The notes: generated by a model not told the origin, from the sequence alone. A stretch of 64,000 nucleotides of DNA from Carnegiea gigantea (GCA_029747015.1 JAKOGI010001360.1:1-64000), one strand, 5' to 3'; counted from the first letter of the stretch, positions 1-11,859 are shown. A program made the numbers and translations.

Positions 1-1133
1 TATATATATATATATATATATATGCTTGTATGTTTGTAACCATAAAATTAATATTGCTCTTCAATCGTGGGTGGCGGATAGTGGATTATATGACTTACTT
101 AAAATGGTATTGGCCAATAACATACTGTACTTTGAGTGTATTGAATAATAATGCTACAGCCTTTAGACTTGGATGTGTGTGCATTGCACTATGGGCCTAT
201 TTACTATGTTTATACCGAGAACGATTTTGAAGGTACTTTAAGTTGGTGGTGTAAGTACATATTCAACATTTGTCAATTCATACAATTGGAAATTCTTGAA
301 TTTTATACATGTGCAATTGCAAACCATTGTGAAATTATTGCATAACATTGATTAAAAAAACATCCAAACTCTGTCTTGGTATATAAATAGTAAATGGCTA
401 ATAATATGGTGTATCGACGTCCAAGTTCAAAGTTGGGAGTATTATTATCCAACACGCCGAAAGTACGGTATATGATTGTCTAATATCCCTAGAATTTATT
501 GTAAATATCAGTCCTTTCTTTAATTGTTCTCTTATGAAGTCATTAATTTCTTCAGTGGCATTCATTTTTAGATCCACCGCTGATGGAGGGGGTTATGCAA
601 GGAATTTTGTCAGTCATGTAAAAAATAAAAAACATATGCAATTTACTAAGATAAATATTTGCGGAAATATTTCGTTACAAATTTAATTTCTTCTCTTCCC
701 CAAAAGGGGTGGTACTTTTTATTCTTGAATCATTGTATAGATCTTTAGTATGCCTTTCCTCTTTGATTTTGGTGGCTTTTAGGCCTGAGCAATCGTTTTG
801 CTCGCTCAACAAACCCCTTGTTGTCCTATTTTATTCAACCTCAATAGGTTTTTCTTTTTGTGTAGTAAACGTTTTTAGTTCAAAATGAGTGTGGTGGTCC
901 CCAATCCTACTTAAGTTCCCATTTAAGAGTTGTCAGTGGCCATAAGAAGCAATTGTTATGTGTTACACCTTGCACTAACACACAAGATGCTCCAGCCACC
1001 CAAAAAAAAAAAAAAAACAACAACAAACAGCTCATAAAACCAACCCATGCTAATTTCTTCTCATTTCAATAGCCAGTTTCTCCCTCTAGCGTAGCCCACC
1101 GTCATAGTGATGATGTTGCTTGCTCGAGCTTCA
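1..1133. other. AT-rich non-coding spacer
   Basis: The window opens with a (TA)n run at 1-24. The rest is AT-rich DNA with many stops in all frames, an A-rich run near 1001-1020 and no domain-like reading frame. I see no gene, RNA or element terminus until the hAT target duplication at 1134. Confidence 0.6.
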
Positions 1134-1262
1134 GCTGGGGATAGTGGCGAAGCCAAAAAATTCAGAGAGGGGTGTCGGAATTAACAACACAGAATATAGA
1201 ATTGAACAATAGTCATAAACTGAAATTAAACAACGATTACATTACATCTAATCTTATTGTCC

Positions 1263-3692
1263 TCAACGAGACATCATATTTTGAAAGCGATGCAAAATAT
1301 CATCAGTAGATAAGCTTTCAAACAAATCATCCTTAAAGTAAGTAATAACAGTATCATTCAAAAACTCATCTGAGATTCGGTTGCGCAAATTGGTCTTGAT
1401 ATACTTCATCGAAGGGAACACTCTTTCAACTATTGCTGTAGAAACTGGTAGAATCAATGCCAACTTCAACAATAAGTACATGTGGGGAAAGCTCAAATGC
1501 TTCTTTTTTTTAATCATCTTTGTAGAGAGTTCACCAAGTCCATTCAAGTTAGAGAATCTCTTATCATCACGCATGTTATCGATGTAAGTGTCCAACTCAA
1601 AACCAAGGCACTCAATGCCTAATTCATCAAAATCATTTGGATACAGTGGAGCCATCCTAGGTATCTTGTCCTTGTCAAAGCTAGCAAATGAGTCTGCAAG
1701 GCTCAAACAAGACAAGCCAAGTAGCAAATCAGTGCTTGCCTTAGTAAAGCAACTATTAAGTTTTTGCATTTGCATATCAAGAATCGAGTAGAACACATCA
1801 ATACGATTGTAATGCTCATTTGTCACCGAAGAAAGTCTACGTCTAGACTTTCCCCAAGCATGAAGTGGAGCGAGATCCTCCATATTAGGAATCTCAATGG
1901 TATGTTTCAGATAAAATGACATAACACCATCAATCAAAGCATCCCATCCATGATCCCTTGTGCATTGTAATTGCTTCTTAGCTGTACCAAGTAGTGATAA
2001 AGCATTTATAATATCTTGATCCCTTCTTTGCAATGCCTGACTCAATGCATTTGTAATGTGGAACACCAATTTCATAAGATGTAATAAAAAAGCAATGTCA
2101 TACGTCTGAATACCATCCAACATAGCTTGACCTCTAGCATTATCATCAGAATCTATATCTGTTGCAAGGGCATCAAGGACATCAACAATTGGAGCAAACA
2201 TGATAATAAGATTCACAAATGATTCAAAATGAGATCCCCAACGAGTGTTACTAGGTCTCTGTAGTCCTAGTTCTTGATTCAAGCCCTTCCCAGTTACAAG
2301 CTCACCCATTCGCAATGCTTCTTCAAGTTTCTCTGATTGTCTTGTTCGATATTCATCTCTACATTTATAAGAACCTCCAATCACATTCAAAATCAGATTG
2401 ACCAACTCAAGAAACCCTTTAATATGAGGATGTCCATTTGCAACCCCAACAAGAGTCAATTGAAGTTGATGAGCAAAGCAATGAACATAATGTGCCGATG
2501 GATTTTCTTACAAAATCAAAGTTCTAAGTCCATTGATGTGCTCCCTCATATTACTAGTGCCATCATACCCTTATCCTTATATTCGGGATGGGCTCAAGGA
2601 TAACTCAGTAAGCACAGAATAAATTTCTTCTTTCAATGACAATGCGGTAGTGCTAGTGACATGTACAAGGCTAACCATGCGCTCCATAACGAACCCCATT
2701 TTGTCAACGTATCTCAAAACAATAGCCATTTGTTGTTTACAAGAGACATCATGGGATTCATCAGCTAATACAACAAAATATCTATCCCTAATTTCTTCAA
2801 GAATAGCATTAACAGTTTCTCTTGAACATGCATTTGCAATATCTTTTTGGATATTGGGGGAATACATTATACAATTACCAGGAGCATTTTTCAAAATAGC
2901 ACTTCCTACATTTTCATTCTTTTCCCCATGAAACTTTAGAATGGATCGAAAAATTCCTCTCCCTTTTGAATGTTCGCTTTCATCATGACCTCGAAAAGGC
3001 AAACCCTCAAACAAAAGCAATCTTGATACATCAACTGAAGTAGTCAGACGAGCCCTATACTCAGCTTTAGCATGTTCTGATTGTTTATCCAATGCAGTTT
3101 GTAGGGATTATCTTTGCATCATAAGGTCCTCACATCGTTTCACACATTGGTTATACACACTATTTACCCCACCAATATGCTTTTTGAATCTACCCATCTT
3201 ATTCCAACTCTTAAATCCTTTTGTCATAAATGCATCTCCACGAAAATGGCTTATTTCATCATTTGTGAACAAATAGCAACACAAGCAAAATGCGGCATCT
3301 TCCTTTATGCTATATTCCAACCAATTGCCATATTCACCAAACCATGCATTATTAAATCGATGAATATTTCCATACATGAATGCTTGAGGGAAAGCATGAT
3401 TTCGAGGTTGAAATAGGCCTTTTTGAACATAAGCTCTTCTTACCTCATCATGTTCATCTGGATGGTATTGTGACATTGGTTTTCTTTCTCCCGAATCAGA
3501 TGGAAGAGCATTTACATCAACCCTACTTCTTTAAGTAGAAGAGGGAATGAAATTGGTATTTGCACCACAAGATGGTGGTTGTGGTTGAGTGACATCGTTT
3601 CCACCTTTTTCATTCAATGGTGAATTTTCAGATTTCGAACTTGAAGGTAACGACGAGGATTTCTTAACTATCTTTTTGAAATATCTATGCAT
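1263..3692 (-). pseudogene. hAT transposase (TTF zinc finger, DUF4371, hAT dimerisation), broken
   Basis: The likely start is the ATG at 3690-3692 (MHRYFKK), a basic N-terminus typical of this plant family. A serine-rich linker follows, then a stop at 3531-3533. The TTF zinc-finger block (about 3108-3476) shows FGEYGNWLEYS and AFCLCCYLF. After a stop near 3108 comes a DUF4371-like block (2577-3092) with FVVLADESHDVS, where the Asp fits the first catalytic residue. Around 2460-2577 a shifted frame with another stop still reads GYDGTSNM and VHCFAHQLQ. The last block (1263-2459) ends with STAIVERVFPSMKYIKTNLR, the dimerisation region containing the expected catalytic Glu. At least three breaks make it a pseudogene. 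It resembles what plant databases often call ZMYM1-like or TTF-type zinc-finger proteins. Confidence 0.88.
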
Positions 3693-3696
3693 TTTG

Positions 3697-4024
3697 ACCT
3701 GAAATTGAAATTAAACATATAAATTAAACAAATTTTATATTGAAATTGAAAAATAAACTCACAAATTCAACTATAAAAACAAAGCAATCTACAAATTAAG
3801 AGTTGACCTATAATTGAAATGAAACCTATAAATTAAACAAAGTTGAAATTGAAATTGTTAAATAAACTCACAAATTAAAGAATACAACAAACTAATCTAC
3901 AAATTGAGATTTAACCTAGAATTGAAATTAAATATATAAGTTAAACAAATTTGGAATTACAATTGACAAATAAACTCACAAATCAAACAATACAAACTTA
4001 TTAATCTACAAATTGAAGAATTAA
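3697..4024. repeat. Three tandem ~108-bp AT-rich units upstream of hAT-1 transposase
   Basis: Units begin near 3697, 3805 and 3913 (each ACCT followed by AATTGAAAT-like sequence). Each contains AAATAAACTCACAAAT and then CTACAAATT. The spacing is close to 108 bp both times. They sit between the transposase start and the element's 5' end, so they are leader, intron or promoter sequence of the transposon. Confidence 0.75.
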
Positions 4025-4372
4025 GTAACAAATTCAAATCAATTAAACTTTTAAACTAGTATTAGTAAAAGGAGAACTCACAAATTTGCAGAGAGAGTTG
4101 AGGACTTGAGGTCATTGGTAATGGTGGGTCGTGGGTTGCAGGGCTGGCACCGACTCACCGATGAGCGGCAGACAGTGGGTGGTGGCTTGGTGCTTTGGTA
4201 GAATGGTGGTGGACCTAGTGGTTGAGTGTGTGGACGTGGGTAGAGCCGTAGAGGAGCGAACAGACAGAGGAGAGCTGAGGACCTGAAGTTGAACTATCGA
4301 ACAAAACAAACAGAGGAAGATTGAGTACCAGAGGCTTTAAAAAAAAGTGAAAAAAATAAAACGAAAAAGGAG

Positions 4373-4446
4373 AATGATAGAGGTTCGAACCCGTGACATC
4401 AAAGACTAGGCAACTCACAAACCAAGTGCTAGACTGCTGAAGCAAG
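4373..4446 (-). other. tRNA-like segment near hAT-1 5' end
   Basis: On the minus strand this stretch has a tRNA-like B box, GGTTCGAACCT, preceded by sequence like a degenerate D arm and anticodon region (AGTCTAGCACTTGG). It does not fold into a full cloverleaf by eye and has no clean acceptor stem, so it is not called a tRNA gene. A related segment sits at the same relative place in the shorter hAT at 33220-34179. Confidence 0.5.
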
Positions 4447-4599
4447 GGAGATTTCATGTATTTCTTCAACACATTTAATGTATATAGTTAACTTCTATTT
4501 TTTTTTTTAAATTCTCAAACATATATTATTATTTTTTTTTTTGAGAGAAGTGTCGGTTGATCCCACTAACCCCACAGTGGCTACGTTACTAGATGGGAA

Positions 4600-6601
4600 G
4601 CCAGATGTTACTTGATGGCGTCCACTAGATCATGTCGATCTTTCATCAAATCCAATAATTCTTTAGCGATGGCGCTGTGCTCTTTTTCTGTCCGGCTCAT
4701 CTTCTCTCATCATGGCTTCAGTTGTGGCTCGATAGTTCACCCACCTTTGCCTACTACTGGAACCTTCTTTTCTAGTTTCATCTTTGTTAATTTCGTTTTT
4801 ATTTCGTTGTGCGTCACTAGGGTTAGGGTACTCTCTCTGTTTATTCATCTATCTTTTTTGGTCTGATTTTTCAATGAATTTTTGAAAATTGAATTTTCGA
4901 ATTGGAGTTAGAGATCAGAAGCATGATTAATTGGTTTTTTTTAATGAAGTTCTTGTGTTGATGTGTATATGCGATCTAATTTAATGCATATTTGGCCATT
5001 TTTAGATGAATTTTTTATGGTATTCTCTCTCCTATTTGGCACTGAGTTTGAATTCAAAACAGAAATTGTAATTTATTGCATTTGTTTCTGGTGAATGAAA
5101 AGCATGCAATGGGTAATATAAAAAATAAATTAAAGGAACATGTCTTTGCTGATGAATATATAAATTGTAATCATGATTATATTGACTATTAGTGGTGAGT
5201 ATCTACTAATCGTTGTTGAATTTAAAAAGAGAAATGAGCAACAGTTGCCAGTGCAAGTCATCGAATGAACTAGCAAATATAATATGCATTTTGTTTTGAT
5301 GAATTTTTATTAGTGATGAATAATTTTTTGTTTTGATGAATTTTTAAATTTTAATGATGAATATTTTTTTTCTTTGGATGGGTTTTTAGATTTTGGTGAT
5401 GAATTTTTTTATGGATTTGCATTGTTTCAAACTGAATGTGCATTTTATGAATATATTAAATTTACAAATAATCATGAAAATCACTCCTAATGAATATTCA
5501 CTTATCAAAGAATATATGCATAAAACTACACAACAAACGTTGGTGCTAGCTCATAGCAAGTTGACTGATGCATATACAAAGAAGAATGATGAATATTTTC
5601 AAAAGTCGATGCCAAGTCATAGCAAATTCAAGAGTGTAGAGATATTGTCAAAAATTCATTAGTATTATTGTAAATTATGGCATTATTGTAAAAATCATCA
5701 CTTTATTACGAACATTCTTGTATAAAATATTTGATGTACTCAATTCTTTATCTACGGACTTTTTACATCGAAAAAGTATATATAAGCACCAAAACTCAAC
5801 AATGTCATTGCAAAAATCATCAGTAAAACAAAACGTTCAATATGTATTGATAATTTTGGGTAAAGTTCTAGTAAACTTGGTGTAAAATGTGTAATTAAGT
5901 ATTAAAATTTTAATAAGTTGTATTGCAATTTAAAATCTATTTGTAAAAACTAAAATTCATGAATACGGTTAAAAAATCATCAAAATAACAAAATTTCATC
6001 AGTTTATTGTAAAATTCACCAATGTGAAATAATTCATCAATGAATTTAAAAAATTTATCACTCATCAAACATGATTGAGGATGCGTGTGCATAAGCAACC
6101 ACCCAAATTACCCTTAGTGTACCTAGCACGTTACTCTATGGAGTAATGTATAATTTGCACCATAAGAGGTGGGGAAATAATAGGCAAGCTTGTAATGCTC
6201 CCACCAATTCCCTGTAAGGGTATTGTTACTCCTAGGACTAGCACCTAGGAACAAGCAAATGGTAGGAAGGCTTAGGTACCACTCAGGCCACTTTAGTTTT
6301 GGCTTTTTGTGGTATTTTTTGGGACATGTGCTCTTAAGATGTCAATTTGTATATACAATGACTACTGTATAATGTTTGATTGGATGTAGTCAAATTTGTA
6401 ATGTAAATAAGTTTATAATTGTATTTGCATTGCTTAGTTTGATTGTATAAAAGTATTGCAATAAAAGAACTATCTTATAATTATGATTATCACAAACTAA
6501 ATATTACAATTGCATCGTAAAGTTGATTACAGTACATTATTATTACATTACATCTAACCAAATATCATATTAGTGCTTAACGGCAATCATTAATGTCAAT
6601 G
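4600..6601. other. AT-rich spacer with inverted TGATGAATTTTT-type motifs
   Basis: I see no gene. Between about 5190 and 5410 the motif TGATGAATTTTT recurs. Between about 5640 and 6070 its complement AAAAATTCATCA recurs, giving a loosely palindromic 0.9-kb block that could be a fold-back or MITE-like relic. I could not fix termini or a target duplication. The open frame at 5393-5662 lies inside this block and resembles no family I know. Confidence 0.4.
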
Positions 6602-6606
6602 GAATG

Positions 6607-6736
6607 TGTGAAGGAATGAACCGCATACCCTCTGAGGGCTAGTTGGGTGTGTATTAATAGCAATAATTAGGGTTTTACAGGAATACAATTACCAGGCCTA
6701 TAAACATATGACTACACATATATATACACACTATTA
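6607..6736 (-). repeat. copia-1 3' LTR
   Basis: This 130-bp LTR begins TGTGAAGGAATG on the plus strand and ends CACTATTA. It is preceded by target duplication GAATG. Immediately to its right is TACCCCCTCAAT (6737-6748), whose complement is the purine-rich tract that primes plus-strand DNA synthesis. It matches 29566-29713 along its length. Confidence 0.9.
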
Positions 6737-6779
6737 TACCCCCTCAATCTATACAGGGTGGAACAACGTAAGCCTTGAA

Positions 6780-8087
6780 TTGAAGAAACTTCATGGAAGA
6801 AAGCCCCTTAGTGAAAATGCCAGCCACTTGTGATTGTGTGGGAATATAGCGAACCTGAATATGACGTCGAGCGACCATGTCCCGCACAAAATGATAGTCA
6901 ATGTGGATGAGTTTGCTGCGATTATGAAGAACAAGTTGGCAACAAGATAGGTGGCAGAGATATTATCACAATGGAGACAGATCGGAGTCTGAACAAATAC
7001 ACCCAGATCAAGAAGAAGTTGTCATAACCATTATACTTCGGCAGCAGTGTAAACAGCAGCCCTATACTCGGCCTTGGTGGAGGAACGAGACACAGTAGGT
7101 TGCTTTTTGGCCCGCCAAGAAACCTAATTAGAGCCCAAGTAAATAGCAAAGTCAATGGTCGAGCGGCTGTCAGGACAGCCAGCTCAGTCAGCATCACAGT
7201 ATGCAACCATAAGGTCAAGTTTGGAGGCAGCAGTGAAGTACAGGCCATGATAAGCAGTACTCTGCAAGTACCTAAAAATTCTTTTGACAGTATGGAGGTG
7301 AGAAGTGTGGGGAGCATGTATAAATTGGGAAATTACATGCATGGCATAAGCAATATTAGGCCGAATCATGGTAAGGTACTGCAGTGCACCAACCATACTC
7401 CAAAAGTCAGAGGGATTAGCAAGTAATTCACCATCAGTCGAGGATAAAGCTGCCCAAGAAACAGATCAAGTGCATACAGGTTTGACATTGTGTAAATGGA
7501 ATTTACGTAGGAGATCAGTGACATATTTGTGTTACGACAGGAAAAGGCCAGAGGGAGTACGCACAACTTGAACCTCAAGAAAATAGGATATATCACCAAG
7601 GTCTTTCATAGCAAAATGAAGTGATAGCTGAGAGATGAAAGACTAGAGCAGGGCAGGATTATTACCAGTGAGAAGCATATCATCAATATAAAGAAGGAGA
7701 ACAAGTATAGTAGACTGATGATGATAAACAAACATAGATGCATTGACCTTACTACAAACGAAACCTTTAGAGAGTAGAAAAGAACTGAAGCATTGAAACC
7801 AAGCACGGGGTGCTTTTTCAAACCATATAACGATTTCATGAGACGACAGACATGATGCGGAAAGTGAAGGTGCACAAAGCCAGGAGGTTGTTTCATATAG
7901 ACCTTTTCATCAAGAGAGTCATGTAAAAATGCATTCTTAACATCCAGTTGTCGAATGACCCAGTTGCAAGAAATCGCAATAGAAAGTAAGAGACGCATAG
8001 TGGAGGATTTTACAACTAGGTTAAAAGTTTCGTGGTAGTCAATGCCTGCCTGTTGGTGATTTCCAAAAGCCACAAGACGTGCTTTAT
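6780..8087 (-). pseudogene. copia-1 reverse transcriptase (C-terminal part) and RNase H
   Basis: Reading leftwards from 8087, the frame continues the RT cut by the insertion: ARLVAFGNHQQAG, then the RT block QLDVKNAFLHD with a catalytic Asp. Further on, in a shifted frame, LLYIDDM (plus-strand 7679-7690 encodes YIDD) supplies the paired catalytic Asps. The connection domain follows (GALQYLTMIRPNIAYA, 7184-7396). RNase H signatures, SSTKAEYRA and DNISATYL, lie at about 6920-7110. At least three frame changes and stops interrupt it, so it is not functional. The 5' part of the same RT is at about 26019-26280. Confidence 0.85.
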
Positions 8088-9757
8088 TGATGGAAATCCC
8101 TCCATCCCTTTTGTTTTAAAAAAGAATCAAATCAATTAGGTAAGCTCAATATGCTGGTTTAAGGATGAATAAATCATCCTTATTTTGTTTAAGACCTAAA
8201 ACAGCAGGTCATGGTTTGCTTCCAGCAGCAAACCTGGTTTTGAGAGGTTAATTACATAAACCCCTTTAAGGTTTAAGTCCAATATTTTGCATTGGGATTG
8301 AAGTTTAAGAAGTGATCTTTCTAGAAAATCAAGTTTCACCCCATTTGGATTTCATTTACCCTCTCAAATTAGCCAATAAACCAAGATATACAAACTGCCA
8401 GTTCAAACAGAATGTACCCGATTTTGGGTATGTGATTTGACAAGCTTAATGGTGGTATAAACCTTGGATTTTTACCTTTTTGGAATCCCAAAGATCTTAG
8501 CCTTCATGTACAATTGGAATTACCAGATTTGGAGTTCAATTGGTCAGTGAACGAAGCTCATTTTCAGTCCTATGCTGATTTGGACCAGATTCTGCACGGT
8601 TCTGGAAATCAGCCTATTTCAAGGGGTAAATGACGTCCAAATGCTTTGATTCAAAAATAAGGGTACACTAGACATCTTAAGGTTTGCTTCCATGTAAAGA
8701 AAGCTCAGATTACTCAGCATTTGAGGTGTCAACCATGAAGCACAAGACAAGGCAGAAACCGGCACCTAAACACTCAGTTACTTAGCTAGGTGGTTCTCCC
8801 TCCTAGATGGGTTTGCTAAAGGTGTGTGCTTGCCTACTTGGTCACCTTGAGCTGCTTGGTAAGCTGCCACTCAGCCACATAGGAGTGAGACACGTGGAAG
8901 CAAGAAGAAGGCGACACTTGGCAAGCTATGAACCGGTCACACTCACTCTACATGGCAGTCATGCATTCATCAACCTTTTGAGGTGGCAGTCGTGTGATGC
9001 TTACCTCCCTAGGGAGGAAATTGAGTCAACAAGGTTCCTTAATGCTTAGGAAAGAGTTTTAAGAAAGCAAACTTGTATTTTGCAGCTTAAACTTTCAGCT
9101 TATACTTGTTTAAGCTCTAACTGTGTACTAATTAGCTTAGGTTAGCTTAATGACTTTCCTAGCTTAGAAGGAAAGCTCATTTCATGTTTTCTGAAGGCCT
9201 ATTTAAGTGCCTTAGTTGTTCATTTTGAAAGACACATCAGAATTGAAAGAAAACCCCTTTGAGAGCTTTATGCTTTCGTGCCTTAGTGCATCCAAATAAT
9301 AAACTTGCTTATCCTTAACTAGGCCGGTTAGGGTGGTGTTCAAGTGAAGTCTTAAACTTGTTTAAGTGGTATTTCTATATCTTAATCAAGTTTGGGGGCC
9401 CTAAACTCAAACTTAGTGGTATTTCTGTATCTAGGTGAGGGTTTAAAACAATCCATCTACCTTGTTTATCTCACGGGTTCCTTGTTAACTTTGCTGAATT
9501 TCAGTTCACAAACCGTGTACTTTGCATTCTGGTTTGAGTTTACAATTAATCCCTTGAAGATACATCAAGTTCCTTTTTCTTTCCCCATTTAGAATCCCTT
9601 GATTCTAAATCCCATCCCTACCTCATGTTGTTGCTGCCTCACAAACAGCCCCTAACGTGCCACTTTTCTTGGTTTTTTTCCTTGATTGTATTCTCCCTTG
9701 GTTATAAGCTTTCACTCTTAATTTGAGTTCTAGCTTAGACCCTTGATGGTTACATCA
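8088..9757 (+). repeat. NA LTR copy A (subtype I), 5' outer LTR
   Basis: This 1,670-bp LTR runs from TGATGG to TACATCA and pairs with LTR E (24348-26018) in sequence subtype and target duplication. A TATA-like CTATTTAAG lies near 9199 and a CACGTG box at 8891-8896. After its end the expected primer site is disturbed: TTTTTGGTTACC instead of TTTTTGGTATCAGAGC. The small reading frame at 8807-9049 is LTR sequence, not a gene. Confidence 0.88.
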
Positions 9758-9784
9758 TTTTTGGTTACCTCAATATGCTGGTTG

Positions 9785-11842
9785 TGATGGATACCAATAG
9801 AATTGAAATTCCTCCATCCCTTTTGTTTTAAAAAGAATCAAATCAATTAGGTAAGCTCAATATGCTGGTTTAAGGATGAATAAATCATCCAAATTTTGTT
9901 TAAACATTGAAACTACAAGGCAAGGGTTAATTCCAGCAGCTAACCCATTCTTATGTGCTTAATTACTCAAACATACTAAGGGTTTAAGTCTAATTCTTTT
10001 GATGGATTTGAATTTCAAGATGTTAGCTTTCCAACAAATCAAGTTTCATCCAATTTGGACTTCATTTGGTCGTTCAAATCAGCAATTAAATCCAAGGTGT
10101 CAAAACTGCCCAGCAGGACCAGAATAAGCACGGTTTGATTAATTTGTAACTTAAGCTATGTGATGGCTTAAGTCTTGAAATTATACATTTTTGGAATCCC
10201 CAAGATGTCTACTTTCAATTCTAATTGGAAGCATCCGATTTGGAATTCAAGTGGTTGGCTAAATCAGCTCATTTTCAGTCCTATGCTATTTTGGACCAGA
10301 TTCTATATGGTTCGAATATTCAGCCTATTTCAAGGGGCAAATGACGTCGAAATGCTTTGATTCAAAAAAAAGGGCAAATTACACATCCTAAGGTTTCCTT
10401 CCATGTAAAGAAAGCTCAAATTACTCAACATTTGAGGTGTCAACCATGAAGCACAAGACAAGGTAAAAACCGGTACCTAGACACCCGATTACTTAGCTAG
10501 GTGGTTTGCCCTCCTAGATGGGTTTGCTAGAGGTGTGTGCTTGCCTACTTGGTCACCTTGAGCTGCTTGGTAAGCTGCCACTGAGCCACATAGGAGTGAG
10601 ACACGTGGGAGCAAGAAGAACGCGACACTTGGCAAGCTATGAACCGGCCACACTCACTCCACATGGCAGCCATGCATTCATCCATCTTTTGATGTGGCAG
10701 CCATGCATTACTTGCCCTTCTTGCTAGGAAAATGAGTGTCCTAAGTTACTTCAAGCTTAGAAAAAGTGTTAGAGAGCTAAATCATGTATTTTAAAGCTTA
10801 AGCATTCAAATTAGTCTAGCTTAGTTCAAACCGTGTGATTGTTTAAGTTAAGCTAAATGAGTAGCTTTCCTAGCTAGCAAGGAAAGCTTGCTTTCATGTA
10901 TGTTTGTAACAGCCCACGACCACCCGCCATCGAGGTATTGTCCGCTTTGGGCAGGCGGGACGCTACCACCATCCCTGTCCTCATGGTTTTGTCCTCAAAA
11001 GGCGCCTCGATGGGTTGAGGTTTCCCCATGTTTATAAGGCGTGGTTCGTTCTCCTCAACTCCCGATGTGGGATACCTTCATCCACCCCCCCTCTCAGGGG
11101 CCCAGCGTTCTCGCTGGCACATCGGGTCAGGTCCATGGCTTTGATACCACTGTAACAGCCCACGACCACCCGCCATCGAGGTATTGTCCGCTTTGGGCAG
11201 GCGGGACGCTACCACCATCCCTGCCCTCACGGTTTTGTCCTCAAAAGGCGCCTCGATGGGTTGAGGTTTCCCCACGCTTATAAGGCGTGGTTCGTTCTCC
11301 TCAGCCCCCGATGTGGGATACCTTCATCCACCCCGTGCTGGTTCATTTTGTAAGAGATATGCTTGAATTTCGAATTGAGAGAAGAGACTTTGTATCTTTG
11401 AGTTTCATTTAAACACTTCACTTGCTTATCTTAGCTTAGGCCAAACTAAGTGATGATCAAGTAAGTCTTAACTCTTAATTAGGTGGTGTTTCTGTGTCCT
11501 AATTGAGGTTAAGGGCCCTAAACTCAAACTTAGTGGTGTTTCTGTATCTAAGTAAGAGTTTAGACTATTCAAACCCTTTGAAACAACTTGAATTGCTTAA
11601 GGTGTTCATTCAGACCTCATAAACCCGTGTGATTCCCCTTGGTGTTCTTTGGTGTTTCCTTCTTGTCTTTTATCATTTAGAATCCCTTGATTCTAAAACC
11701 CATCCTATCTCACGTGTTTGCTGCCTCACAACCAGCATATTACGTCCCACTTTCATTGGTTTTGTATTGACTGTATTCTCTCTTGGTTTTAAGCTTTTAC
11801 TCTTAATTTGAGTTTTGGCTTGAACCCTCGGCAGGTACATCA
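9785..11842 (+). repeat. NA LTR copy B (subtype II), carrying a TRIM
   Basis: It starts TGATGGATACC, with about 14 extra bases compared with other copies before CCTCCATCCC, and ends TACATCA at 11842. Removing the TRIM at 10905-11334 leaves about 1,628 bp, matching LTR C (about 1,620 bp). It has a CACGTG box at 10602-10607. It is the 5' LTR of the gag-only unit whose 3' LTR is copy C. No 5-bp target duplication is visible at the outer edges of the B-C unit. Confidence 0.82.
10905..11334 (-). mobile_element. TRIM (terminal-repeat retrotransposon in miniature) inside LTR B
   Basis: Two 176-bp direct repeats (10905-11080 and 11151-11326) begin TGTAACAGCCC and end TACCTTCA on the plus strand. They flank a 70-bp interior. 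The interior holds GGCTTTGATACCA (11138-11150), complementary to an initiator tRNA-Met primer site and adjacent to the right repeat, and a C-rich tract after the left repeat, so the element points to the minus strand. It is GC-rich compared with its surroundings and has no coding capacity. After the right repeat, 8 bases of interior (TCCACCCC, 11327-11334) are repeated, and compared with LTR C about 8 host bases are missing. No target duplication is seen. Confidence 0.88.
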
Positions 11843-11846
11843 TTTT

Positions 11847-11859
11847 TGGGTATCAGAGC
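11847..11859 (+). other. Primer binding site, first NA unit
   Basis: TGGGTATCAGAGC follows LTR B after four T residues. It fits the plant initiator tRNA-Met primer site TGGTATCAGAGC with one extra G. Confidence 0.8.

Larger units (their letters stand above)
1142..4591 (-). mobile_element. hAT DNA transposon (hAT-1), TTF zinc-finger type, defective
   Basis: The left end reads TAGTGGCGAAGCC (1142-1154) and the right end GGCTACGTTACTA (4579-4591), inverted repeats matching at 10 of 13 bases. The flanking 8-mers, GCTGGGGA (1134-1141) and GATGGGAA (4592-4599), match at 6 of 8, consistent with an aged 8-bp hAT target duplication. Between them lies a minus-strand transposase with TTF zinc finger, DUF4371-like part and C-terminal hAT dimerisation region. 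The element is 3,450 bp, with its 5' end on the right. The transposase is broken, so the copy should be immobile by itself. The termini are diverged enough that the exact edge could be off by a base or two. Confidence 0.82.

Noticed and set aside
4373..4446. Possible tRNA gene
   Set aside because: Only the B box and parts of the D-arm region are convincing. No closed acceptor stem is visible, and it lies within a transposon with a decayed homologue elsewhere.
8807..9049. 60-80 codon open frame recurring at 8807, 10518, 21247, 22246 (minus), 25113 and, related at the end, 13869 and 19936 (minus)
   Set aside because: It recurs only because the LTR recurs. Comparing NA with CRM-like LTRs, the middle is read in different frames (GAC ACG TGG against AGA CAC GTG G), so there is no sign of protein selection.
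11041..11283. Open frames on both strands in the TRIM
   Set aside because: TRIMs are non-coding. The frames span LTR-interior-LTR and exist because of GC-rich composition.
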